Assembly: GCA_036897485.1 (NCBI GenBank)
Contig: JAYMTF010000756.1
Span: 1-30,647 of the forward strand
Direction: 5' to 3'
Length of the DNA stretch: 30,647 nt
Source of the DNA: Pelargonium nanum
Lineage: Eukaryota > Streptophyta > Magnoliopsida > Geraniales > Geraniaceae
The position numbers and the translations under genes were made by a program. This document shows, one piece after another, positions 19,900-29,179 of this stretch (its first letter is position 1; every line of letters starts with the position of its first letter). The notes beneath the pieces were generated by a model. That model had not been told where the DNA came from. It saw nothing but the letters and a program-made list of their open reading frames with translations, and did no database searches.

Positions 19900-20886
19900 T
19901 CAAACAGATCCGTACCTGATAAGGAACTTCTTCTGACTACAGCCCAGCATTTCGCTCAAACTGCATTCGATTTTCCTTTTCTTCAAAATTTTGTGGCGAG
20001 ACTCCAGCGTCTTCTTCAAACCATATCGGAAGAAGTCGGGATAATCAGCAACTTCATCGAGTCGTCTGTCCATGACATCTACCAAAAACTGGATCCTGGG
20101 TTCTAAAGAATTTTTTATACTCTTGATCAGAATCGGTGGATAACCCGTCACCAATGCCGTTATCTGTCTGTCTTCAAAACCACGTCTCCTTAGATATGAC
20201 AAATTTGGTTTCAAAATCTTGTCCACATCTCTGCACATCACTTCAGAATGGTTCACTGCCACCGACTGAAGATCCAGCTCTTTCAAACCTATAGATTTCA
20301 AGAACTCTAAAGTAGGACGTAGCCTTTTGTCGACACTATACCCCATTATAAAAGGGTTTTTCATGAAAACTTTACCAATCATCCCTTCCTTGGTAAGGCC
20401 GAGACTGACGAGAAAGTCTACAAGTTCTTTCATCTTTGATTCAATGCTGTAGCTGATGAGCCTCGGGTTGACCAATATCATCTTGCCAACTTGCTTCTCG
20501 GGGACCCCCAACGCCTGCAAGGAAGCCAAAAGAGGACAGAGCTTCTCCTCCACGCTGTGCGAGAGAATGTGAGGGAATTTGGCTATGGTAGACGCAACTT
20601 CATGGGGTTTAGTTCCCAGCGTAGTGAGGCACTCAACCATCGGAATAATCTTCTCATTCAGACCCAAAGCGAGGATTTTAGGGCATTTTGACACGACCGA
20701 AGGCAGCTTCCTCTCTTGAATGCCGATACTCTTCAAGTAAGCCCAGTTCTCAGAGGCTCTCTCCCTTTGCACGGCTTCGAGTCGCTTGCACCTCTTCAAC
20801 ATCTCCCGGATATTCTGGTCATCAAACCCTCTGTCCCTGAAGAACCACATGATGCTACTACCATTTTGACTGCTACTGATTTCCAT
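19900..20886 (-). CDS. MTERF6: mTERF family protein, MTERF6/PDE191 type
   Basis: An organelle-targeted mitochondrial transcription termination factor family protein; the Arabidopsis counterpart MTERF6 is linked to chloroplast tRNA-Ile(GAU) maturation. The single coding exon gives 328 aa (Arabidopsis about 333). Seven or so mTERF motifs of about 36 residues follow one another from about residue 40 to 290, each with a Pro near the start and a hydrophobic repeat of L, I and V (Pro at 69, 105, 141, 178, 250, for example). The motif at about 205-232 has S214 where the family usually has Pro (VAVNHSEVM). The N-terminus (MEISS) is not a typical transit peptide; this matches the family member. The start is ATG 20886: the frame runs upstream without a better ATG, and a 3' splice site (TTGTCAG) lies 5 nt before it, implying an untranslated first exon. 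Identity with MTERF6 is from memory of the sequence. Confidence 0.93.
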   Translation of the reverse strand: MEISSSQNGSSIMWFFRDRGFDDQNIREMLKRCKRLEAVQRERASENWAYLKSIGIQERKLPSVVSKCPKILALGLNEKIIPMVECLTTLGTKPHEVASTIAKFPHILSHSVEEKLCPLLASLQALGVPEKQVGKMILVNPRLISYSIESKMKELVDFLVSLGLTKEGMIGKVFMKNPFIMGYSVDKRLRPTLEFLKSIGLKELDLQSVAVNHSEVMCRDVDKILKPNLSYLRRRGFEDRQITALVTGYPPILIKSIKNSLEPRIQFLVDVMDRRLDEVADYPDFFRYGLKKTLESRHKILKKRKIECSLSEMLGCSQKKFLIRYGSV

Positions 20887-20986
20887 ATCCTCTGACAAGA
20901 AATGTAAAACACAACTACCTTAAAACCAGACACATAGATTCAAACTCAAACCCCAATTTGAGCCTAACGACAAAAACAAGCAAAAC

Positions 20987-21835
20987 ACCAACTAAATCTC
21001 CAATTCTCTTAGTTCACAATTCAAATCAATGTAAATTCTAAAATAACTAAATGGGTACGAGAAAATGCCAAAATGGTACTCAGAAAGTGCAAATTATGAT
21101 TCTTTTTCACAAATCCACACCAATTTTCTTTGGTTCAAATCAATGTTAATATGGGTACCTGCATTTGTATCAATATAAGTATATAACCCATAAAAGGCCA
21201 ACAAAATGGCCCTGAGGAAACTGCAAATTTTTGATTCATTTCACAAACCAACATCAACTGGTTCTCAAAGTTTCTCAGTTCAACTCAACGTGAATTAAAA
21301 AATAGCCAAATGGGTACTTGCATTCAATCAATATAATCTAGGAAATGCCAAAATGGTACTCTAGAAACTGCAAATTATGATTCTTTTCACAAACAGCAAT
21401 TAGTTCTTCAATTCTCTTGGTTCAAAATCAATAGGAACTCCAAAATAAGTAAATGGATACTTGCATTCAATCAATATAATCTAGAAACTGCCAAATGGTA
21501 CTCAGAAACAGCAAATTATGATTTCTTTTCACAAACCCACATCAACTAGTTCTCCAAGTTTCTCAGTTCAACTCAATGTAAATTCCAAATTTACTATATA
21601 GGTACTTGCATTTGAATCAATATAATCAAGAAACTGCCAAAATGGTACTCAGAAACTGCAAATTATGATTCTTTTCACAAACCAACACCAACTAGTTCTT
21701 CAATTCTCTTGGTTCAAATCAACATGAACTCCAAAATAAGTAAATGGGTACTTGCATTCACTCAATTTAATCTACAACCTTCCAAAATGGTACTCAAAAA
21801 CAGCAAATTATGATTCTTTTCACAAAACCCAGTTC
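20987..21835. repeat. About 145-bp tandem array in the MTERF6 5' intron
   Basis: An anchor (GCAAATTATGATTC and close variants) recurs at 21089, 21223, 21370, 21511, 21658 and 21803, a period of 134-147 bp. Each unit has AAATGGTACT, the anchor, TTTCACAAA, a linker and (T/A)ACTTGCATT. Linkers come in two types: A with CAATTCTCTTGGTTCAAATCAA and B with AGTTTCTCAGTTCAACTCAA. From the second anchor on they alternate B-A-B-A, giving a dimeric period near 288 bp. The array fills most of the intron between the leader donor (21922) and the acceptor (20892). The right copies are the most similar to one another. Confidence 0.9.
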
Positions 21836-21922
21836 CAGAATCCTACCAAAATTCCACACAAATGAACCCAAAAGCAAAGCTAAGCAAATAAGAGAAAATA
21901 GAGAGGCAGATACCAAAATTAC

Positions 21923-22020
21923 CTTGAAATGTTGGTCACATGCGCTTGATTAAAACCCTAACGATTTGTAGCAAAGTCAGTGGCAGAGGAGAAGAAGCGT
22001 TCTCTTATGCCAACGATTGC
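21923..22020 (-). other. Probable noncoding first exon of the MTERF6-type gene
   Basis: On the minus strand the leader ends CATTTCAAG|GTAATT at 21923/21922 and would be joined to the acceptor before ATG 20886 (intron of about 1031 bp). It contains TTAGGGTTT (telo-box, 21953-21961 on plus) and, at 21941-21936, ATG directly followed by TGA, a minimal start-stop uORF. The 5' end is placed from a TATA-like motif; no mapping exists. Confidence 0.55.
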
Positions 22021-22024
22021 CTTA

Positions 22025-22033
22025 TCTATATAT
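22025..22033 (-). promoter_or_regulatory. TATA-like motif upstream of MTERF6-type leader
   Basis: The minus strand reads GTGATATATAGATAAG here. A start about 25-35 bp downstream would lie near 21995-22005 and fits the first exon ending at 21923. Weak but positioned well. Confidence 0.45.
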
Positions 22034-22150
22034 CACACTGTGTATACGTAGTTTTGGAGTTTTTAGGATTTTCTTTTTTTCTACCCAAAATGCCCCCGCC
22101 TTTCTCCGAAATTACGAACACGCCCTGCTTCTTGTCCTTTCTCTCCGAGA

Positions 22151-23092
22151 ATGTTTCAACATAGTCTTCTTAGTATCCATTTTTTTCAAATTGGTAACCA
22201 ATTTGAGTTTTGTTTCAATTTAGTCCTCTTAGTATTAAGATTGTTCCAGAATGATCATCTTACTGTCCATTATGTTACAAATTGGTACCCAATTTAGTTT
22301 TTTGTTTCAATTTAGTCGGTTGTTCCAAAATTGTCCTCTTACTATTCATTTTGTTCCAAATTGGTTCCTAATTTGATTTTTGTTTTAATTTAGTATCTTA
22401 ATATCAAGACTGTTTCAATTTGGTCCTCTTAATATACGTTATGTTTCAAATTGATTCATCCCAAAACTTAGCAGTCAAATTATAATGACGTAAAATATAT
22501 TTTTATTTTTTGTTAAATTAAATAATGTGAAAATTTAACGTGGTGGTTATGTCGATAAGGAGTAAAAGTGACAATTTTGATTTCACATCGGATCTGAATT
22601 GTTAAAGAGTACTTTGGATTAGATCCGAAAGGGGTTTGAATTAGATTGAATTGGATAAAATTTATATTTTAGTATAAAATGATCTGATTTATTCGATCCG
22701 ATATGTATTTTCTCGAAAAAAATATGTCGTTCGTGTCACGTAAGGCGTGCAAGATATTCATTAGTCGCTAAATTATTTACAAGATATCCATTATTTAATT
22801 TAATAAAGAAAATAATAATATTTTCTACGTCAAAAAAATTTGACAACTCATTTACGAAATGGACCGATTTAAAACAAAATGGATACTAAGAGGACCAAAT
22901 TAGAACAATCTTGATAGTAAGAGGACTGAATTGAAACAAAAACTAAATAGGGGACCAATTTGAAACAACATGAATACTAAGATGACCATTTTGAAACAAT
23001 TTTGATACTAAAAGGACTAAACGGAAACAAAAAAATCAAATTGAGTACCAATTAAGAGAAAAATGAATACTAAGGGGACCATTTTGAAACAT
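22151..23092. mobile_element. Mutator-like or foldback element with repetitive inverted arms
   Basis: The left arm (22151 to about 22470) has four units of about 80-91 bp built on TTTCAAATTGGT..CC, TTTGTTTCAATTTAGTCC and CTCTTAGTATT. The right arm (about 22858-23092) has about three of the same units in reverse complement. The outer ends ATGTTTCAAC... and ...GTTTCAT-type match imperfectly. The interior (about 22500-22850) is AT-rich with no ORF. No clean target duplication was found, so the element is old or rearranged. It occupies most of the divergent MTERF6/PPR promoter space, ending 97 bp before the PPR start codon. Confidence 0.7.
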
Positions 23093-23155
23093 CCCCTTCT
23101 CCCTCCCATCACTCCCTCGGCCTGTGACTCTGTTTTCGTTTTGTTCTCTCTCGTA

Positions 23156-23164
23156 AAACCCTAA
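23156..23164 (+). promoter_or_regulatory. Telo-box (AAACCCTAA) at the PPR gene start
   Basis: AAACCCTAA lies 25 bp before ATG 23189 within a pyrimidine-rich leader (TGTTCTCTCTCG). Telo-boxes near transcription starts are common in plant genes for ribosome and organelle biogenesis. The divergent MTERF6-type gene has one too (21953-21961). Confidence 0.6.
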
Positions 23165-23188
23165 ACCTTCGCAGAAGCGAGCTCGTAA

Positions 23189-24340
23189 ATGTCGCAGGTT
23201 CGGATTTTCAAGTTGCTTTTCGATTCTCTTCCCGAATTGTCGCGACCCATTTCTGGGTCTGGCTCGAACCTGCCCTCTTTGTTGCTCCGGCGGGTCAGCT
23301 GGATCGGCGGCGGGGGGAGAAGAGGACCCACGAGAGATGATGGGTTTTCGCCGGAAAATCGAAAGCTCAATGTCCCGGAGCCGATAGCTGGGAGACCTCT
23401 GAGAGGCGAGAGACCCATGAGAAATGAGAGACCTTTACCGGAACAGTCTCATCGGAGTTCTCATCAGAACCACCAGACGACGGCGAGGGAAGGAGGTGGT
23501 CGAAGCCCTAATCTCCATCAACCCGGTAAGGATCGATTCCCTGACAAATTTGCAAAAATGAGAAATTTAGATTTTGGTGATAACAATTATGGTGGTGGTG
23601 AGGAGAAGAATTCTCCTAAGAGTTCAGCTCCTGAGTTCCTTAAGAGAGACGATTCGTCGGAAACCAGTTTTCTTGATAAATTTAAGGAAAGGTTTGACAA
23701 GAGGGAGGAGGCTGAGGAGTGTGAAACTGAGCAATTGCTTGAGGAGAATGGGAATGGTGATCCCGTGGATCCGTCCGAGGATGCGGATGAGATCTTTAGG
23801 GGAATGAAGGAGACGGGTCTTATACCGAATGCTGTCGCAATGCTCGATGGCCTGTGCAAGGATGGTTTGGTTCACGAGTCCATGAAGCTTTTCGGGTGGA
23901 TGAGAGAAAAGGGTACAATGCCGGAGGTTGTTATATATACCGCTGTTGTTGAAGGGTTTTGCAAGGCCCGCAAGGTTGATGATGCCAAGAGGGTTTTTGT
24001 GAAGATGAAGGAAAATGGGATTATGCCGAATGCTTATAGTTACTCGGTCTTGGTTCAAGGGTTGTGTAAATGTGAGGAATTGGAGGATGCTATTGGATTT
24101 TGTGAGGAAATGTTGGAGTCTGGCCATTCTCCGAATGCGGCAACTTTTGTAGGATTGGTTGATGGCGTTTGTAAGATGAAGGGTGTGGAAGAAGCTCGGA
24201 ATGTTATCGGGGTGTTGAGAGAAAAAGGGTTCTTCTTGGATGAGAAAGCTGTTAGAGAGTATTTGGATAGAAGAGGGTTGTTCAATTCAAAAGTTTGGGA
24301 AGCCATATTCGGGACAACAACCTCGAAGAGACCACTGTAA
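23189..24340 (+). CDS. P-class pentatricopeptide repeat protein (organelle RNA-binding)
   Basis: A sequence-specific organelle RNA-binding protein by family. The single exon encodes 383 aa. Residues 1 to about 40 are rich in R, S and L with few acidic residues, consistent with a transit peptide. About 41-140 are low-complexity, G/R/N-rich; about 150-200 are acidic. Four P-type PPR motifs follow: about 213-245 (33 residues; helix A looks shortened, NAVAMLDGLCKDG), 246-280 (EVVIYTAVVEGFCKARKV), 281-315 (NAYSYSVLVQGLCKCEEL) and 316-350. No E, DYW or SMR domain follows, and the chain ends about 33 residues after the last motif. The closest match I recall is Arabidopsis At4g38150, which sits beside MTERF6 there too; the short first motif is also in that gene as I remember it. 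RNA target unknown. The start is the first ATG of the frame and is near the telo-box. Confidence 0.9.
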   Translation: MSQVRIFKLLFDSLPELSRPISGSGSNLPSLLLRRVSWIGGGGRRGPTRDDGFSPENRKLNVPEPIAGRPLRGERPMRNERPLPEQSHRSSHQNHQTTAREGGGRSPNLHQPGKDRFPDKFAKMRNLDFGDNNYGGGEEKNSPKSSAPEFLKRDDSSETSFLDKFKERFDKREEAEECETEQLLEENGNGDPVDPSEDADEIFRGMKETGLIPNAVAMLDGLCKDGLVHESMKLFGWMREKGTMPEVVIYTAVVEGFCKARKVDDAKRVFVKMKENGIMPNAYSYSVLVQGLCKCEELEDAIGFCEEMLESGHSPNAATFVGLVDGVCKMKGVEEARNVIGVLREKGFFLDEKAVREYLDRRGLFNSKVWEAIFGTTTSKRPL

Positions 24341-25305
24341 GTTTGTTATGTTCATCAAAACCTTAAATTCGTTCTTGCAATTGAAAAAGTTTCGACTTCG
24401 TTAATGGAATGTTTCTCATCTCCTATGGTTTTGACTATTGATTTCTATTGTTGTTCACATGTCTATATTATCAACCTCATTACTCATTATTTGAATCATT
24501 GTTATATTGCTCACACTGAAATGAATAGTGTTCTGAGTTATATTTTTGCATGTTGAAATGTATTGGAACATTTAAATGAGAATACAATGTGTTTGATTTA
24601 GCTTAAAGTATGATGAAATATGCGAGTAACTTGACAATGTAATGACTAACACCAAATTGAGGAATAGAATGTATAAGTTAGTTTTGAACAATTTCTATGT
24701 TGCTTATTAGTAAATGGATCGGGTTTAGGTCAATGTTTTGGTTGTGGTCTGATCTACTGGATCAATGCTAAGATTTGAATCAAGAGGCTAGTCCTGCATT
24801 CACTATTGCTAATGAACATAGGAACTTTCTGTATGTAAATGTTAGTTTTGCGAAGAATCATATTTGCTCGTGCATCTGTTTCCTTTCTCTGTTATCGATC
24901 ACCCGCTTATCTCATTATTGATTCTTCTTCTTTTTTTCCAAAAAGTCCTTAGTGATCTACTCTGAAATTTGATTTGAAACACAACTTTGATCTTAATTTT
25001 CAATTTTTTTTTTGTCATTTCTTATGTGAAATATTTTATACTTTCATCCTTGATGGAAGATTGTGAAATGGCTGAAAAAGTTGATGCTTGTACCTCAAGA
25101 AATTATTTAAGATTTGAATGTGATTATATCATTGTCTCTATCTCTGCTTATTATATCTCTCTCTTAGCGATGATGCCTAATCACAAATAAGATAACCCGC
25201 TGCGGAGCAGTCAAGTGCACTCGGGTTTAACCCCACGCTTCTAAATTTGAAACCAAAATTAAGACTAGTCATCTAGAGTAGGTTAGGATAGAAGCTGGTT
25301 CCAAA
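24341..25305. other. 3' flank of the PPR gene, AT-rich, no gene
   Basis: The first 200-300 bp probably hold the PPR 3'UTR. The open frame at 24987-25190 is AT-rich and without domain. About 25195-25240 (GATAACCCGCTGCGGAGCAG...) is a short GC-rich patch that I do not recognise. Nothing else is evident. Confidence 0.45.
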
Positions 25306-25314
25306 TAGATTATA

Positions 25315-26586
25315 GGGATAAAGGCAAATTTGGTACCCAAACTTTGGCCGGAAACCCAATTTAGTACTCAATTCTTTATTCTACCAGAGTTAGTACCCAC
25401 ACTTCGATTTTGAACCAATTTAGTACCAGCCGTCCGGTCCCGTTAGGAGCTTCGTTAACGGTCTGCCAGTTGTACCGGTTTGCGCTTACGTGTGATTTTT
25501 TGGCTAACGTGACTCTATTAGATTGCTGAGGTGTCTAATTTTTGCCTATGACGTGGCAAATTTCAATTTTGGATGTCTGGTCCATTTTTGCTGACATGGG
25601 ATTTAAAAAAAAAACAAAAAACAAAACAAAAACATCTCTCTTCCACCATAACCCCTCACAATTCAACTCCTTCAAAACATTCAGACCCAAACCCAAAAAT
25701 GGAGTCCAAGCCAACAAGCTCTCTCCTCCACCTCCGACCACCAACGTTTCTCCTCCGACCACCACCTCATTGTTCGCTTCGCCGCGAGAAGATAACCGCC
25801 GCCACTGCCTCACCGCCACAGCCGACGATGAGCTCCCCAGATTTGAACTGAGCTCGCCGGATCTGGGTTGAGCTCGCCAGATCTTGACTGAGCTCGCCGG
25901 TGCCTCTTTCAACTTCCCGGAGCCACTCTCCGACGGTGCCGTTCCGTTGCTCCGCTCCTTTAACGTCTCCGACTTCTTCATCATCAGACTCGTTGCTCCG
26001 TTCTCAGTCCGTTATCGAAGCATTTGTCTCTCTCTAAGACAATTATGATCTTCTCCGTAAAAGAGTGTTGTTCAAGTTCTTGTTAAATGGCCCTATTTTT
26101 ACTGTTCTTTTAGTTATAAAACTCTAATATCTTGTACATAAGTAACCCAAATTGAAATGCACTCATATTTGTGTTTGCAATGTTGTTCGTCTAGTTCTAT
26201 ATATGTAGCATTTGAAATCAAATCTCTAACATTTCAAAAAAACAAAGTTATAACAAAAAATTGAAACACAAGAAATGAAGTGTCTGGGAGAGAATTAAAG
26301 GGTTAGGGTTTCAGTAGAGAGAAGATTTCATTTTTTATGTTTTTTTAATTAATTAAAAACAATAAATGCCATGTCATTTAATGAAACATGTGCCAAAAAC
26401 GTCCACCTCAGCGGAATTTTCCATGGTACACATAGACAAAGTTAACGGAGCTCCTAACGGGGCCGGACGGCGGGTACTAAATTGGGTTCAAAATCGAAGT
26501 GTGGATACTAACTCTGGTAGAATAAAGGATTGGGTACTAAATTGGGTTTCCGGCCAAAGTTTCGGTATCAAATTTGCCTTTATCCC
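25315..26586. mobile_element. Non-autonomous Mutator-like element with long TIRs
   Basis: The termini are inverted repeats of about 145 bp (25315-25459 and 26441-26586), beginning GGGATAAAGGCAAATTTGG and ending in its counterpart CAAATTTGCCTTTATCCC. A perfect 9-bp target duplication, TAGATTATA, lies at 25306-25314 and 26587-26595. Long TIRs plus a 9-bp duplication are the Mutator (MULE) signature. The 1272-bp element encodes no transposase. Its GC-rich interior (about 25640-25990) differs from the rest and could be a captured gene fragment (Pack-MULE), but I do not recognise it. Confidence 0.9.
25640..25990. other. GC-rich interior of the Mutator-like element, possible captured fragment
   Basis: Several frames are open on both strands (including minus 25535-25984 and plus 25542-25871), reading as Pro/Ser/Arg-rich or Gly-rich sequence typical of translated GC-rich DNA. 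Triplets such as CTCGCCGG and GAGCTC recur. No conserved domain is visible, and the frames run into AT-rich element sequence. A captured host fragment is plausible but not shown. Confidence 0.35.
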
Positions 26587-26595
26587 TAGATTATA

Positions 26596-27816
26596 CATTA
26601 TAAGAGTATTGAGTCTGACTACGAAGAACTTTCAAACAAGAGATTAATCAAATCTATATTGGGCCTAAAAAGTTCAAGAGTACCTAAAGAATGCATAGAA
26701 AAGTCCAGGACTGGACCACCTGCGCTCCCACTCGCTCTTGCATTAAATCTTCACGAACGTGCATGCATCTGATCAACTCTCATGTGATTCAACCGAGTCA
26801 TCTGAGTTTACTCAACCCACTTAATTGAGTCATTCTCGACCGAGTCACTGGTGAACTCAGCTCACTCAGGTGAGTCAACGGGTGGACTCAACCCAACCTG
26901 GGCGAGTCGCCAAACAAAGTAGCAAACTCAACACAACCTAGTTGAGCACTGAGCTTGATCACGCCATTCCTCTCTACTCTACCAACCCATTCATGCGATA
27001 TGTGCAGGTGCACCACCACTCTAGTGCTCCGCGTCACACCACATTAGAGCCTATATGGGCTCACATGGTCCAACTAGTTGGCCAATTGACCGGTCCATTC
27101 AATATGACCCGATTCATCCGGCCCAACTACCTCTATCACCCCAAATTAACATTAATTGATCTAATTATTCATCGATTTAATCCAAATTATGGATTTTGTT
27201 TAATGGTGTGTTCTATTGTGGTGTGCATGTCTTCTATTCCAAGTGCTCAAGTGTTAAGAGTGAAAATCCATAATGTTCCAAGTGTAACAACTCATATCAA
27301 AACTCCTACAAAATTATTTATATATACTTCGCCCATCTCAGTGATTTTTTGATCCGGGTCAAAAGAGCGCATCGTATCGCGGGATTAAAATCAAAACTAA
27401 CTCATCAATATATCTTTATAAAGGTTCAATTTGTCATAACAATTAAAAGAATTAATAATAAATTATTATGATATTATATACATCAATTCATATATTATGC
27501 CTTGCTTGTTTGACTTGACCAAGATGTTTAACGTTGCAACAGCTAGCCGTGTTCATCTAATTAAATCATAAATAACATTAGAAAAGAAAAAAGAAGTAGT
27601 GGTATGCACTCCAAAGAAATAATATTTATTATGTAAAATTTAATAAATGTGATATCATATTCCAAACGATGAATGTATGAATTATTAAGATGTATATAGT
27701 TAGGTGGTTTCTTCTTCTTCTTCTTCTTCTTTCTTTCTTTTTTTTTTAGAGCAAGAGAGTGGTCTAATCAAATTTATATAATGCTGATAAATAAGTTATT
27801 TTGTATCAAAACATAT
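26596..27816. other. Intergenic region with GAGTCA cluster and pyrimidine tract
   Basis: No gene is seen; the open frame at 26942-27352 has no domain. Four GAGTCA motifs lie at 26795, 26827, 26842 and 26872, among many ACTCA repeats, which looks like decayed short repeats. A 40-nt pure pyrimidine tract, mostly (CTT)n, lies at 27708-27747. About 26900-27200 is moderately GC-rich and may be a transposon remnant. Confidence 0.4.
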
Positions 27817-27833
27817 TAATTATCACAAATTAT

Positions 27834-28456
27834 GTTTACAGAGACGAAAATTAAACCCCAACTAAAGTCAGGACAGGCTAGGACTATCGTATCGGATTAG
27901 TCGTGTCTCTCGCATCAGAGTAATACCATCAGGGTATTTGGGGAGGTGGTGATTGCTTTCGTTTGTGGCGGCTAGGGTTCGGCAAGTAGCGGTTAGGGAG
28001 GCGGCAACGGTAGGTTTAGGGCATCAGCATCATCATCGAAGATTGCGGCTATGATAGAGTTCAGTCCGGGTTCGCAAAGAGTAGCAGTGGCAATGGAAGG
28101 CGGAGACGGTGGCCCTCGTGATAGGATCAGGTTACGGGGTCGGCTGGTAGTTAGTGGTCTGATTCAGCAGCATATCGGTCTGGTTCATTCTGGTTTGGTC
28201 GATTCGGTTTGGGGGTGGCGGTTTGGCTCCCGGCAAATCGGGGAGGAGGATTTTTTCAGTGCCCCTGATTTGGTTTATTTGGCATTATGCTCTTTCTCTG
28301 GGCGGTTCCTCAGGAGCGGGTTGCAGTTACTTTTTATATTTTATTGTTTGGTTTGCTTTGATCTTCTAGTTTGGTTTGGTTTAGGTTTACTTCTTTTGTT
28401 ACTTTTGTATTTAGTTCCTATCTTTTAATAAAGTTAGTACGTTCACCTTCAAAAAA
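27834..28456 (+). mobile_element. LINE-like non-autonomous retroposon
   Basis: It is flanked by a perfect 17-bp direct repeat, TAATTATCACAAATTAT, at 27817-27833 and 28457-28473. It ends TTTAATAAAGTT...CTTCAAAAAA, the 3' end I associate with plant LINEs. The interior (27950-28250) is GC-rich with GGCGGC-type runs, and an open frame at 28051-28428 has no recognisable domain, no reverse transcriptase and no RNase H. It may be an internally deleted LINE (5' part joined to 3' end) or another retroposed transcript. Confidence 0.82.
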
Positions 28457-28786
28457 TAATTATCACAAATTATTAGTAATAAATTTTAATGAATCGTCTC
28501 AATCATGTTAGTTAGGACTTTAGACTACTTACAATTAGATGTTTATATTGCTTTTATTTTAACAAAGACTTTAATCTCTTACTTAGATATAATAAAAAAA
28601 TTCTTAATTAACACACAAACTCACACACCAAAGCAGGTTGGACCAAACGGTTTAAGGTTTTGAATTCTCAGATTTGAGTCTTTTTGCTGTATGAGGTGGA
28701 TTATTTGATATTATAAGAAAGAGCTACCCCTGTTGTGTAGTTCAACTGATAAAAAAACATACAAACTCGCACATGTATTTTTCATA

Positions 28787-29010
28787 CAAACATACAAACT
28801 CACCACTAAGGGTGGCGCAGTTGGTTATTCTAGCTGTGTGAGTGGGATGAGGCCGCATGATCGATTCCCACTCAAAGGTCCCAAAAGCCCTAGGGTTAAG
28901 AGGATTTGTCTCTTTCCTGAACACTATTGATTCCTTGTATATATATGTCTTTAGGCCTTTGTAAGAAATGATTTCGGCACCTTTCTGTATAAAAAAGAAA
29001 ACACAAAAAA
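28787..29010 (+). mobile_element. tRNA-derived SINE (plus strand)
   Basis: Box A-like GTGGCGCAGTTGG lies at 28812-28824 and box B-like GATCGATTCCC at 28859-28869, about 35 bp apart. The copy ends in an A-rich tail (AAAAAAGAAAACACAAAAAA). A perfect 17-bp duplication, CACATGTATTTTTCATA, flanks it at 28770-28786 and 29011-29027. About 25 bp of ACATACAAACTCAC precede the box A region; they repeat a motif found just left of the first duplication, so the exact 5' edge is uncertain. Not a tRNA gene: the acceptor stem cannot form. Confidence 0.87.
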
Positions 29011-29179
29011 CACATGTATTTTTCATATTCTTTAATGAATTAATTACTTATAACAATGGCATAAAAAATTAATTATAATAATAATTTGGAAAGTCAGAGC
29101 TTACCCACGCCATAAACAAATGAAACATGAGCACATCGTTATAAAGAAAATTAAAACAGCACAGCACTCATATGCTCAA

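Noticed and set aside
20987-21835. CRISPR-like array
   Set aside because: Units are about 145 bp without unique spacers, in a plant gene intron; it is a simple tandem duplication.
25195-25260. GC-rich patch downstream of the PPR gene as a SINE
   Set aside because: No box A/box B pair at proper spacing, no A-tail and no target duplication.
25535-25984. 149-codon minus-strand open frame as a gene
   Set aside because: It lies wholly inside the Mutator-like element, overlaps open frames on the other strand and has no recognisable domain.
28051-28428. 125-codon open frame as a host gene
   Set aside because: It lies inside a retroposon with a perfect target duplication, and its C-terminal half is L/F/Y-rich translation of a T-rich 3' end.
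28812-28869. A functional tRNA gene (box A and box B present)
   Set aside because: No cloverleaf, acceptor stem or anticodon arm can be drawn, and a target duplication and A-tail show it is a SINE.
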